The notes beneath the pieces are model-generated. The model saw only the letters and a list, made by a program, of their open reading frames with translations, ran no database searches and had not been told where the DNA came from. 64,000 nt of DNA from Planctomycetota bacterium (GTDB lineage Bacteria; Planctomycetota; UBA1135; UBA2386): NCBI GenBank assembly GCA_020638655.1, contig JACKIC010000001.1, forward strand, positions 434,001 through 498,000, given 5' to 3'. The number at the start of each line of letters is the position of its first letter. Position 1 is the first letter of the stretch. Position numbers and translations under genes: made by a program. This document shows positions 16,030-23,805 of the stretch, one piece after another.

Positions 16030-17682
16030 TCAGCGCTCGCGGAACCGGTGCGAGACCGGCATGCGCCGCCCGCTCCAGCAGCGTTCGCTGACGCGCAGGG
16101 TCGGCGGGTACTGGTAGCGCTTGAACTCCGATGCCTGCACCTTGCGCTGCAGCTCGGCGACGACTTCGCGCGCCATGCCGGTGCGCAGCGCGATCTCGGC
16201 GACGGGCACCTGCTCTTCGACCAGCAGCCGCAGCACGGGATCGAGCTCGGGGTAGGGAGGCAAGCTGTCGGTGTCCAGCTGATCGGGGCGCAGCTCGGCC
16301 GAGGGCGGCTTCTCGATCGAGTTCCACGGGATGCGCTCGCCGTCGCGATTGAGCCAGCGGCTCAGGGCCCAGACCTCGGTCTTCCACAGGTCGGCGATCG
16401 GCGCGAGCGCGCCGTTGGTGTCGCCGTAGAGGGTGCAATAGCCGACCGCGCTCTCGCTCTTGTTGCCCGTGGTCAGCAAGAGGTGCCCGTGCTTGTTGGC
16501 GTAGGCCATCAGCAGCGTGCCGCGGATGCGCGCCTGCAGGTTCTCCTCGGCGAGCCCCGGCTCGGTGCCGGCGAACACCGGCGCCAGGGCCTGTTCGAAG
16601 GCGACGCGCAAGGGCTCGATCGGCAGCTGGTGGCAGACGATGCCCAGGTTGTCGGCCAACTGCAGCGCGTCGGCGACGCTGTGTCCGCTGCTGTGCGCCG
16701 AGGGCATCGCGATGCCGGCGACGTTGGCCGCGCCGAGCGCGTCGACCGCCAGCGCCGCGGTCAGCGCCGAGTCGATACCGCCCGACAGCCCGATCAGCGC
16801 GCGCGGGAAGCCGAACTTCTCGGCGTAGGCGCGGATGCCCTGCACGATCGCCGCGTGGTGCATCGGCGGCGCGGCGCAGGTCGGCGGCACTTCGTTCCAC
16901 GGCGCGTCGGTGTCGACGATCTGCAGCGCCTCGGCAAACAGCACCGGCTGGCAGGCTACGCCGGTGGCCTTGACCGCCAGCGAGCCGCCGTCGAACTGCA
17001 ACTCGACGTCGCCACCGACCAGGTTGACGTAGATCATCGGCACACCGTGGCGCGCCGCGGCGGCTTCGACCATGCGTTGCCGCAGCGTCTCCTTGCCCAG
17101 CGACCAGGGACTGGCGCTGAGGTTGACGACCAGCTGCGCGCCCGCGGCGACGACCCGCTCGACGGGATCGAGCGCGTAGTGCCGCTCGCCGAAGAAGCGC
17201 TCGTCGTTCCAGCCGTCCTCGCAGACCACCACGCCGACGCGGGTCCCGGCGATCGCGACGACGTTCTCCTGCGGCCGCTGCCAGGGTTCGAAGTAGCGCG
17301 ACTCGTCGAAGACGTCGTAGGTCGGCAACAGGCTCTTGCGCGCCACGATGCGGACCTCGCCGCCGTGCAGCAGCGCCACCGCGTTGTGCAGCGGGCGCCC
17401 GCCGCCCTGGGCTGCCGAGGGATTGCGTTCGACGCAGCCCACCAGCACCGGCAGGTCCGCCGGCACCGCCGCGCCCAGCTCCTGCAGCGCGTGGTCGTGG
17501 GCGGCGAGGAACGCCCGGCTGGTGAGCAGGTCCTCGGGGGGATACCCACAGACGGCGAGCTCGGGGAAGACGGCCAGCTCCGCCCCGAGAGACCGCGCGC
17601 GCGCCGCGAACGCGACGACCTTGGCGACGTTGCCGGCGAAGTCACCGACGGTCGTGTCGATCTGGCACAGCGCGATCTTCAT
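16030..17682 (-). CDS. nadE: Glutamine-dependent NAD+ synthetase
   Basis: Makes NAD+ from deamido-NAD+, ATP and glutamine. 550 residues, two domains. The N-terminal nitrilase-type glutaminase has the catalytic triad E41 (FPELAV), K116 (ARKSLLP) and C154 (VVVCEDGW). The C-terminal synthetase has the ATP pyrophosphatase P-loop SGGIDS (300-305), plus TTGNKSE and the YGDTNGALAPI loop. The order and size match bacterial two-domain NadE. ATG 17682 lies in the first unit of a 29-bp tandem repeat that also contains its AGGAAGG RBS. Confidence 0.96.
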   Translation of the reverse strand: MKIALCQIDTTVGDFAGNVAKVVAFAARARSLGAELAVFPELAVCGYPPEDLLTSRAFLAAHDHALQELGAAVPADLPVLVGCVERNPSAAQGGGRPLHNAVALLHGGEVRIVARKSLLPTYDVFDESRYFEPWQRPQENVVAIAGTRVGVVVCEDGWNDERFFGERHYALDPVERVVAAGAQLVVNLSASPWSLGKETLRQRMVEAAAARHGVPMIYVNLVGGDVELQFDGGSLAVKATGVACQPVLFAEALQIVDTDAPWNEVPPTCAAPPMHHAAIVQGIRAYAEKFGFPRALIGLSGGIDSALTAALAVDALGAANVAGIAMPSAHSSGHSVADALQLADNLGIVCHQLPIEPLRVAFEQALAPVFAGTEPGLAEENLQARIRGTLLMAYANKHGHLLLTTGNKSESAVGYCTLYGDTNGALAPIADLWKTEVWALSRWLNRDGERIPWNSIEKPPSAELRPDQLDTDSLPPYPELDPVLRLLVEEQVPVAEIALRTGMAREVVAELQRKVQASEFKRYQYPPTLRVSERCWSGRRMPVSHRFRER

Positions 17683-17756
17683 CGGGCGACCTTCCTCGGG
17701 CGACGCTTCATCGGGCGACCTTCCTCGGGCGACGCTTCATCGGGCGACCTTCATCG
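17678..17756 (-). repeat. 29-bp tandem repeat, about 2.7 copies, duplicating an RBS-ATG module
   Basis: On the minus strand each unit reads GAGGAAGGTCGCCCGATGAAG followed by CGTCGCCC. Copies are spaced exactly 29 nt apart: the ATGs fall at 17740, 17711 and 17682. Only the last opens nadE; the others are out of frame because 29 is not a multiple of three. The repeat fills most of the gap between ispH and nadE. Confidence 0.85.
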
Positions 17757-17771
17757 CGCGGCCCCCGCGCC

Positions 17772-18692
17772 TCACCGCAGCTCGTGCGGCAGCATGAACT
17801 CGACGGTCTCGGGGATGCCGTCGACCTCCTCGACCGACGTCGCACCGAACTCGCGCAGGCGCGCGACGACCGCCTGCACGCTGCTCTCCGGCGTGCTCGC
17901 GCCGGACGTCACGCCCACCGAAGCCGCGCCCGCGAACCACGCCGGATCGAGCTCGGCGCTGCCGAGCACCATGTAGGAAGGCACACCCGACTCGGCGCCG
18001 ATCTCGCGCAGCCGGTTGCTGTTGCTGCTCATGCGGTCGCCGATCACGAGCCACAGATCGACCTGCCCCTTGAGCTTCTTGACCGCCATCTGCCGGTTGG
18101 TGGTCGCGTAGCAGATGTCTTCCTTACGCGGCGTGGTCAGCGCCGGGAAACGCCGCCGCAACACCACCATGACGCGCATCAACTCGTCGACGCTCAGCGT
18201 CGTCTGGGTCAGCACGCCGATCTTCTCGGGATCGGGCACCTCGACCAGCTCGGCCTGTTCGGGTGTCGCCACCACGATCGTGCGATCGGGTGCCTCACCG
18301 ACGACCCCCTCGACCTCGACGTGATCGGCGTGACCGATCAGCAGGATGGTGAAGTCGCGCGCCGCGAACCGCCGCGCCTCGGCGTGCACCTTGGTGACCA
18401 GCGGACAGGTCGCGTCGATCGCGTGCAGGTGCAGATGATCCGCCTCGGCGAACACCTGCGGCGCGACGCCGTGGGCGCTGAAGATCACGTGGCTGCCGGC
18501 CGGCACCTCGGCGAGGTCGTCGACGAACACCGCGCCCTTGGCGACCAGATCGTCGACCACGACCTTGTTGTGCACGATCTCGTGCCGCACGTAGATCGGG
18601 CTGCCGTACTTGTCGAGCGCGCGCTCGACGGTCTCGATCGCACGTTCGACACCGGCACAGAAGCCGCGGGGGCGGCACAGGAGAACCTTCAT
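17772..18692 (-). CDS. ispH: 4-hydroxy-3-methylbut-2-enyl diphosphate reductase
   Basis: Last step of the MEP isoprenoid pathway, giving IPP and DMAPP using a [4Fe-4S] cluster. 306 residues. The three cluster cysteines are present: C12 (PRGFCAGV), C96 (DATCPLVTKVH) and C194 (DICYATTNRQ). So are the catalytic Glu near 126 (HADHVEVEGV) and the substrate-binding TSGASTPE near the end. It lies upstream of nadE on the same strand, separated by the 29-bp repeats. The pathway product feeds squalene synthesis by the hpn genes at the end of the window. Confidence 0.96.
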   Translation of the reverse strand: MKVLLCRPRGFCAGVERAIETVERALDKYGSPIYVRHEIVHNKVVVDDLVAKGAVFVDDLAEVPAGSHVIFSAHGVAPQVFAEADHLHLHAIDATCPLVTKVHAEARRFAARDFTILLIGHADHVEVEGVVGEAPDRTIVVATPEQAELVEVPDPEKIGVLTQTTLSVDELMRVMVVLRRRFPALTTPRKEDICYATTNRQMAVKKLKGQVDLWLVIGDRMSSNSNRLREIGAESGVPSYMVLGSAELDPAWFAGAASVGVTSGASTPESSVQAVVARLREFGATSVEEVDGIPETVEFMLPHELR

Positions 18693-18776
18693 CGGCGCGT
18701 TGGGTCTGGGAAAGACGGCCGAGAAGTCTGGGCTCCAGCGTGGCCAGGGGCAAGCCCCAACAGCCGGACCGCCGCC

Positions 18777-19970
18777 TCAGCGCACCTCGATCACCATGCC
18801 CGACCCGTGCTGCAGGGTGCCGCTGGTCGGCGGCGGCGGCGACGTGCTGTTGTCGAAGAACGTGTAGTTGCGGGTCACGCCGAGCGGCCCGCACACGGTC
18901 GAGTGCCGACCCAACGTCGTCAGCACGCCCAGCTGGTTCGCCGTCGGCGCCAACGCGATCGCCTGACCGTAGATCGTCAGCCCCACGTACTGACGGCCGC
19001 TCGGCACCTGCGTCGCCACGGTGCCGGTGCCGCTCGCGTCGCAGACGCCGATCGAACTGCCGATCGGGTCGATGTTGAGCCAGCAGTCCGGCGCCGGCCA
19101 ACGCAACGCCGTCAGGCCCGCCGGCGGCTGCGAGGGATTGAGCGGATCGAACAGCGGGTACGGCAACGGCATCGACGGCTGTCCGAACAAGCCGCCCTGG
19201 TTGGTGCCGTTGATCATCAGCAGGAACGGCGCGTTCGCCGGCACGTGACTCACCGTCCACCCGAACGAGCCGCCCGCAAGCATCGAGGGGCTGGTCGTCA
19301 GCGTCGGATAGTCCGGCGGTTGCTGCGCCTGTCCCGGCAAGAGGCACGTCGGCCCCTGGTTGCCGAAGTCCGCGGCCGCGGCCTGGCATCCCGAGAGGTT
19401 GTCGATGCGGTACGAACCGGCCGGCTGCGAGGTGATGAAGATCTCCACCAGCAGGTTGCCGGGCGGCGGCTGGTTGGGGCGGCCGGGCGTGAGCCCGTAG
19501 AACCACGGCGTGGTGAAGTTGAGGTCGATGTTGGCGGGACGCGGCCCCGGCGTGGCGGTGACCGCCTGCGCCGGCAGCATGATGCGTTCGCTCTGCATCA
19601 CCCAGGTCGCGTCGACGCCGCGGTTCTGGGCGAACGTGCCGCTGATCGTCGACGAGTCCTTGTAGGTCGTCGACATCAACACCGAGAGCTCGACGAATCC
19701 CTTGGCCGCGATCGCCAACCCGGGCGTCGTCGGTGAGCCGTTGTCCGCCCGGATCGAGATGCCGGTGATCAGGCGCGGACCGGTCCACGGCAGCTCCTGC
19801 GCGTCGTAGATGCACTGGTAACGACAGGCGAGATTGCTGCCGAACGGGATGTTCGTGCCACCGCCGCCTTCGACGCCGTTCATCACCGCCGGCACCACCA
19901 CCGCCTGCGCGCAGACCGCGCCGGCCGCTGTCAAGAACACCAACACCTGGCTGCCAAGCTTCGATCGCAT
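18777..19970 (-). CDS. Exported protein, unknown function
   Basis: 397 residues from ATG 19970 (RBS GAGGTGAT). A signal peptide is clear (MRSKLGSQVLVFLTAAGAVCAQA). The mature part is Pro/Gly/Asn-rich and beta-like. It has a Cys-containing segment (LACRYQCIYDAQELPW), NNLSGCQ-like and PDCWLNIDP stretches, and a C-terminal domain (SGRQYVGLTIYGQAIALAP) similar in style to the end of the FG-GAP protein at 53923. I read it as an extracellular or cell-surface protein of a lineage-specific family; no enzyme motif is visible. Confidence 0.7.
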   Translation of the reverse strand: MRSKLGSQVLVFLTAAGAVCAQAVVVPAVMNGVEGGGGTNIPFGSNLACRYQCIYDAQELPWTGPRLITGISIRADNGSPTTPGLAIAAKGFVELSVLMSTTYKDSSTISGTFAQNRGVDATWVMQSERIMLPAQAVTATPGPRPANIDLNFTTPWFYGLTPGRPNQPPPGNLLVEIFITSQPAGSYRIDNLSGCQAAAADFGNQGPTCLLPGQAQQPPDYPTLTTSPSMLAGGSFGWTVSHVPANAPFLLMINGTNQGGLFGQPSMPLPYPLFDPLNPSQPPAGLTALRWPAPDCWLNIDPIGSSIGVCDASGTGTVATQVPSGRQYVGLTIYGQAIALAPTANQLGVLTTLGRHSTVCGPLGVTRNYTFFDNSTSPPPPTSGTLQHGSGMVIEVR

Positions 19971-20144
19971 GGGGATCACCTCGTCGCGACCATCGTCCGG
20001 GCGCGACGCCGACCTTGAACGGTCCCGGCGGCGCGGGAGCCCGGGAGTCCCGATCGGAGATCCCCCGGTTCAAGCGCGACACGTGCCGAGCCGATCCAAG
20101 GCCCGCCGGAGTGTTGGGAACCGCGACAAACGAAGGAGCAATCC

Positions 20145-21563
20145 GTGCAGATCGAAAGTCATGCCACGCCACCATCTTCGCCCTCGTCGCCCCAGCTGCG
20201 CTATGCGGCGCTGCATCGGGCGATCGAGCGGGGACTGGCGTCGGACGAGGTTTGGCGCGAGTTGGCCGAAGTCTGCCTGCAACTGGGCCATCGTGACGAG
20301 AGCATCCGGAGCGTGCACGAGATCGCCAACGTGACGCTGCGCAAGGCGATGGAGTCGCGACTGCAGCGCCTCGGCGTGAGCGGCAACAGGAAGGTGAAGA
20401 TGCATGTGCGCGGCCCTAGCAGGGTGCCGGCAGCCAGCGATGCCGGGCCTGCGGCTCATGCCGACGACGAAGCGTTGCCCGGCAAGACCAACGAGCATCT
20501 GAGCGACGCGCTGCAGTACCTGCTGCTGCAACGCATGCCGCTGCTGGCGCTGGTCACGACCCTGTCGTTCCCGCTGCTCGTGGGCCTCGGTGGGTTCCTG
20601 ACCGCCGGCGGTTCGTTCCTGCTGCTCGCCGGCATCGCGGCGCTGCCAGGGCTGCTGGTGCTGTCGCTGGTCGGCGCCATGGGGCGCCGCATCCTGCGCT
20701 CGAGCTTCGAGGGCAGCAACGACGTCCCTGCGATCGGCGACCTCGGCCGCCTGTTCGACGACGCGCAACGCTTCGTCGTCGACGCCGCGGTGGTGCTCGG
20801 TTCGTTCATCGCGCCGCCCGTGCTCGCGCTGCTGCTCGGCGCGCCGCTGAGCACCTCGCTGCCCGGCCTCGTGGTCGGCGGCCTGTTCGCGCCGATGGCC
20901 TGGGCCCTGCGCAACCTGCGCGGCGACTTCCAGTCCCTGTCGCCGGTGCTGCTGATGCGCGCCGTGGCCCGACAGCCCGTTCAGTACCTGGCGCTGGCGA
21001 TGGTCTGCTGGGGCCTGTTCGGCCCGGCGGCGCTGACCACCTGGCTGGTGCTCGACCGGCCGATCTGGGTGCAGATCGCCATGGTCGGTCCGCTCACCGT
21101 GCTGCCGTTCTTCGTCGCCAGCCGCCTGCTCGGCACTTGGTTCGAGACCCGGCGCCGGCACTTCGGGGCGCTGCTGGTGGGCGTCGGCCGCGGCCAGGAA
21201 GCGGCCGCGCGCAAGTCGCCGGCACCTCCGCAAGAGCCGGCGCCGGCACCGGCGGCGAGCCCGCGTCAGGCCGCCGCGCGCGCCGGGCCCGGCCCGCCCC
21301 GAACTGGCTTCGCCGCGCCTGCCGCCGCGGCCCGATGCGCTGCGCTACTACGAGGCCAAGAACGTGCACGAGAGCCGTTCGGCCAAGGCCCCGAAGTCCG
21401 TGCGTCGCGCCACCAACGAACCGCGCCCGACGGCCGGCCCGAAGGCGCAGAACAGCGAGGCGCCCGAACGTCGTCAGATCGAGGGCCGCAGCCCGCGGCG
21501 CGGCCTCACCGATCAGCCGGATCTCTCGCACATGCCCGGCGCCGTCGTCGTGAAGGGGCATGA
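20145..21563 (+). CDS. Multi-helix membrane protein, probable frameshift near the 3' end
   Basis: GTG 20145 follows AAGGAG. Residues 1-110 are cytoplasmic and helical (ALHRAIERGLASDEVWRELAE). About six hydrophobic segments follow between 125 and 335, resembling a permease-like or DUF-type membrane protein. After about residue 380 this frame becomes Ala/Arg-rich noise. From 21301 the +1 frame reads ELASPRLPPRPDALRYYEAK and runs on convincingly to a stop at 21600. One extra base in the GC run near 21280-21300 would explain this. The corrected protein would be about 484 residues with a polar C-terminal tail. No function recognised. Confidence 0.7.
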   Translation: MQIESHATPPSSPSSPQLRYAALHRAIERGLASDEVWRELAEVCLQLGHRDESIRSVHEIANVTLRKAMESRLQRLGVSGNRKVKMHVRGPSRVPAASDAGPAAHADDEALPGKTNEHLSDALQYLLLQRMPLLALVTTLSFPLLVGLGGFLTAGGSFLLLAGIAALPGLLVLSLVGAMGRRILRSSFEGSNDVPAIGDLGRLFDDAQRFVVDAAVVLGSFIAPPVLALLLGAPLSTSLPGLVVGGLFAPMAWALRNLRGDFQSLSPVLLMRAVARQPVQYLALAMVCWGLFGPAALTTWLVLDRPIWVQIAMVGPLTVLPFFVASRLLGTWFETRRRHFGALLVGVGRGQEAAARKSPAPPQEPAPAPAASPRQAAARAGPGPPRTGFAAPAAAARCAALLRGQERAREPFGQGPEVRASRHQRTAPDGRPEGAEQRGARTSSDRGPQPAARPHRSAGSLAHARRRRREGA

Positions 21564-21653
21564 CCGGGCCCGCAAGGGCGCCGCCGCGCGTCCCAACTGA
21601 TCCCGACCCCGGCCCGCATCCCGGGCTGGCCGGTCGGCGCCGCGCCGGGCACC

Positions 21654-22178
21654 ATGGGGCGACCCATGGACCTCGGCCAACTGCTGCGCGACGTTCCCGA
21701 CTTCCCCAAGCCGGGCATCCTGTTCAAGGACATCACCCCGCTGCTCGCCTCGCCTGCCGGAATGCAGGCCGCGATCGAGCAGCTGGCTGCGATCGACGTC
21801 GGCAAGATCGACAAGGTCGCGGCGATCGAATCGCGCGGCTTCCTGTTCGGCATGCCGCTGGCGATGCGGCTGGGCGTCGGCTTCGTGCCGGTGCGCAAGC
21901 CCGGCAAGCTGCCGTGGAAGACCAACCGCGTCGAATACGTGCTCGAGTACGGCACCGACGCGATCGAGATCCACCAGGACGCCATCGCACGCGGCGAGCG
22001 CGTCCTGCTCGTCGACGACGTGCTCGCCACGGGCGGCACCATGGCAGCGGCGATCGAGCTGGTGCAGGCGTGCGGCGGCGAGGTCGCGGCGTGCCTGTTC
22101 GCGGTCGAGTTGGGCTTCCTGCACGGTCGCGCGCGCCTGGGAACGCACCCCGCCCACTCGTTGGTCGCGCTCGCCTAG
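21654..22178 (+). CDS. apt: Adenine phosphoribosyltransferase
   Basis: Salvages adenine to AMP using PRPP. 174 residues, with the type I PRTase signature VLLVDDVLATGGTM (117-130, PRPP binding). Family landmarks include RDVPDFPKPGILFKDITPLL at the N-terminus, ESRGFLFG (59-66), and RKPGKLPW (81-88). ATG 21666 (MDLGQLL) is an alternative start. Followed by a 658-bp region with promoter and riboswitch signals belonging to the next gene. Confidence 0.95.
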   Translation: MGRPMDLGQLLRDVPDFPKPGILFKDITPLLASPAGMQAAIEQLAAIDVGKIDKVAAIESRGFLFGMPLAMRLGVGFVPVRKPGKLPWKTNRVEYVLEYGTDAIEIHQDAIARGERVLLVDDVLATGGTMAAAIELVQACGGEVAACLFAVELGFLHGRARLGTHPAHSLVALA

Positions 22179-22328
22179 GCGTCCGGGCGGGGGCGGCGGC
22201 GTCCCCAAGTTCGGGAACGACCCGTGGTGAGGGGTCCACGAGGCTCCCATCGCAGGTTTTTGTTGCTCCTTAAGTCACTTCTTGGGAATGACTTGCGTTT
22301 TTTCCTCAAGATTTCCACAGGGAGTTGC

Positions 22329-22356
22329 TCAATCTCGGGGCCCGACCTGCCGATCA
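22329..22356 (+). promoter_or_regulatory. Candidate sigma-28 promoter of the riboswitch-controlled sigma gene
   Basis: TCAATCTC (22329-22336), 12 nt, then GCCGATCA (22349-22356), with a predicted start near 22363. It lies in a locally lower-GC stretch of the intergenic region. If real, the sigma gene could be driven by a FliA-type sigma factor, including itself. Confidence 0.4.
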
Positions 22357-22364
22357 TTCGGCAC

Positions 22365-22380
22365 TGGCTCGCGAGAGCCA
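22365..22380 (+). other. GNRA hairpin at predicted 5' end of the leader
   Basis: TGGCTC-GCGA-GAGCCA: six perfect pairs and a GCGA tetraloop, starting a few bases after the predicted transcription start. It may stabilise the mRNA 5' end. Confidence 0.45.
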
Positions 22381-22419
22381 TCTGTTCTTTGGTGTTTCGG
22401 CTCCCACCAAACGTGCTTC

Positions 22420-22510
22420 TCGAAACGGCAAACCCGACGAAAGTCGGTGACGCAAAGCCATAGGGCCTTCCGCCGGTCTCCCATCCGGCCACGGCAGCCT
22501 GGTTCCCGAA
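22420..22510 (+). promoter_or_regulatory. Cyclic di-GMP-I (GEMM) riboswitch aptamer
   Basis: Matches the GEMM-I pattern. GGCAAACC (22427-22434) is followed by a CGAC-GAAA-GTCG stem with GNRA loop, then the near-invariant GGTGACGCAAAGCCA (22445-22459). A second helix contains the tetraloop-receptor region (ATAGGG ... CCGGCCACGGCAGCC) and the 3' closing segment GGTTCCCGA. In Vc2-type aptamers these elements bind c-di-GMP between the two helices. It lies about 330 nt upstream of a FliA/WhiG-type sigma gene on the same strand, so it probably sets that gene's expression by c-di-GMP level. No obvious intrinsic terminator directly follows. Confidence 0.88.
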
Positions 22511-22836
22511 ATGAAGCTAGGACTCACGCTCGGTCCAAGACGCGCTCGTCATCCTGCCGGCTCGCTACTGCGAACCGCCGCACCCCGACGTTGCCAACCT
22601 CGACCTGACCGGGCCGTTCGTCCAAGTCATCCTCCAGCCCGCGCGGACTCGTCACGAGTGCGACCGGCGGAGAGGGAAGGCAGGTCACGACCTGGATCGC
22701 CTTTCGACGCACTGCTGCGCGAGACCTTCGGATCTCGCAAGGCACCTGGAGCCGGCGTCAGCCATCGATCGCCCCCACGATCGATTTCCCTCACCGCCCG
22801 ACCGTCCGCCTCGACCGCACCGCTGGAGTTCTGACC
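22511..22836 (+). other. Long structured leader between riboswitch and sigma gene
   Basis: No credible ORF. Several hairpins are visible: ACTCGT-C-ACGAGT near 22648, CAGGTC-AC-GACCTG near 22681, and a stem GCGAGA/TCTCGC around CCTTCGGA (22719-22738). One or more may form the riboswitch expression platform. The sigma gene RBS region (CTGGAG, 22823-22828) is weak, compatible with translational control. Confidence 0.5.
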
Positions 22837-23724
22837 ATGGCCAAGTCCACCGCCCTCCGCTCCCCCGCTCGCAGCACCGCCACCAAGTCGCGCACCGCGA
22901 CGACCACGCGCAAGTCCGCGGCGGAGACGGTGACGACGACCGCGAGCGCGCCGATCGGGCTGACCGAAGGCGAGCTCGAGTCGGTCTGGAAGACGTTCAA
23001 GCGCACCCGCGACGAGAACCTGCGCAACACGCTCATCGAGCACCACATGCCGCTGGTCCGCTCGATCGCCGAGCGCGTCCTGCAGACGCTGCCCAAGTCG
23101 ATCGAACTCGACGACCTGAGCTCGGCCGGCACCTTCGGCCTGATGGACGCGATCAACGGCTTCGACCTGTCGCGCGGCATCAAGTTCAAGACCTACTGCA
23201 CGACGCGCATCCGCGGCTCGATCCTCGACGAGCTGCGCTCGCAGGACTGGGTGCCGCGCCTCGTGCGCCTCAAGGCGCACCGCCTCGACCGCGCCATCCG
23301 CCGCCTCGAGGGCGAATTCGGCCGCTCGCCCAACCAGGTGGAGATCGCCACCGAACTCGGCATCACGCTCGAGGAGCTCGAAGCGCACCAGGCCGAGGCC
23401 AACGCCAAGACGATCTTCTCCCTGTCGGAGAAGTGGGACGACGGCGACGAGGAGAAGGAGATGGAGAAGGTCGAGATCCTGGCCGATCGCAAGGCGGTCG
23501 ACCCGGTCGAGACCATCCAGCAGCACGACGCCCTCGAGATGATCACCAGCAGCCTCACCAAGAAGGAGCGGCTGATCATCCTGATGTACTACTACGAGGG
23601 CCTGACGATGCGCGAGATCGGCGAGATCATGGAGCTCACCGAGTCGCGCGTCTGCCAGATCCACAGCAACGTCATGGCGCGCCTCAAGGCGCAGCTGGAC
23701 CGCGCGCAGCGCAACCAGGACTGA
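22837..23724 (+). CDS. FliA/WhiG-family RNA polymerase sigma factor
   Basis: Alternative sigma factor of the flagellar/sporulation group (sigma-28 type, without region 1.1). 295 residues. A basic Thr/Ser/Arg-rich extension fills the first 40. Region 2 follows (HMPLVRSIAERVL, LDDLSSAGTFGLMDAINGFD, KFKTYCTTRIRGSILDELRSQDW), then region 3 (RAIRRLEGEFGRSPNQVEIA) and region 4 with a helix-turn-helix (LTMREIGEIMELTESRVCQIH). An acidic insert (KWDDGDEEKEMEKVE) separates regions 3 and 4. It is preceded by a c-di-GMP riboswitch leader. A second FliA lies at 39268, so the two may split the flagellar and another regulon. Confidence 0.92.
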   Translation: MAKSTALRSPARSTATKSRTATTTRKSAAETVTTTASAPIGLTEGELESVWKTFKRTRDENLRNTLIEHHMPLVRSIAERVLQTLPKSIELDDLSSAGTFGLMDAINGFDLSRGIKFKTYCTTRIRGSILDELRSQDWVPRLVRLKAHRLDRAIRRLEGEFGRSPNQVEIATELGITLEELEAHQAEANAKTIFSLSEKWDDGDEEKEMEKVEILADRKAVDPVETIQQHDALEMITSSLTKKERLIILMYYYEGLTMREIGEIMELTESRVCQIHSNVMARLKAQLDRAQRNQD

Positions 23725-23760
23725 GGGCGAGCGCCGCGTAGCCGCGGCGGGAAGGTCGCG

Positions 23761-23788
23761 TCAGGATCGGCGGCTCGCGTGCCGATAG
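23761..23788 (+). promoter_or_regulatory. Candidate sigma-28 promoter of the HDOD gene
   Basis: TCAGGATC (23761-23768), 12 nt, GCCGATAG (23781-23788). The predicted start is near 23795, 11 nt before the ATG at 23806, which supports that start over GTG 23779. Confidence 0.4.
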
Positions 23789-23805
23789 GCGCGCAGGGGG
23801 AGAGC

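Noticed and set aside
17678..17756. CRISPR array suspicion from evenly spaced 29-bp repeats
   Set aside because: No unique spacers: units are directly abutting, and no cas gene is near. It is a tandem repeat.
20012..20090. Inverted repeat CTTGAACGG / CCGGTTCAAG in the 19971-20144 gap
   Set aside because: Imperfect, with a long loop and without a U-tract; not enough for a terminator or operator call.
22280..22300. Sigma-54 site near TTGGGAATGACTTGCG
   Set aside because: GG and GC are 9, not 10, nt apart and the -24 half is weak; the sigma-28-like site downstream fits better.
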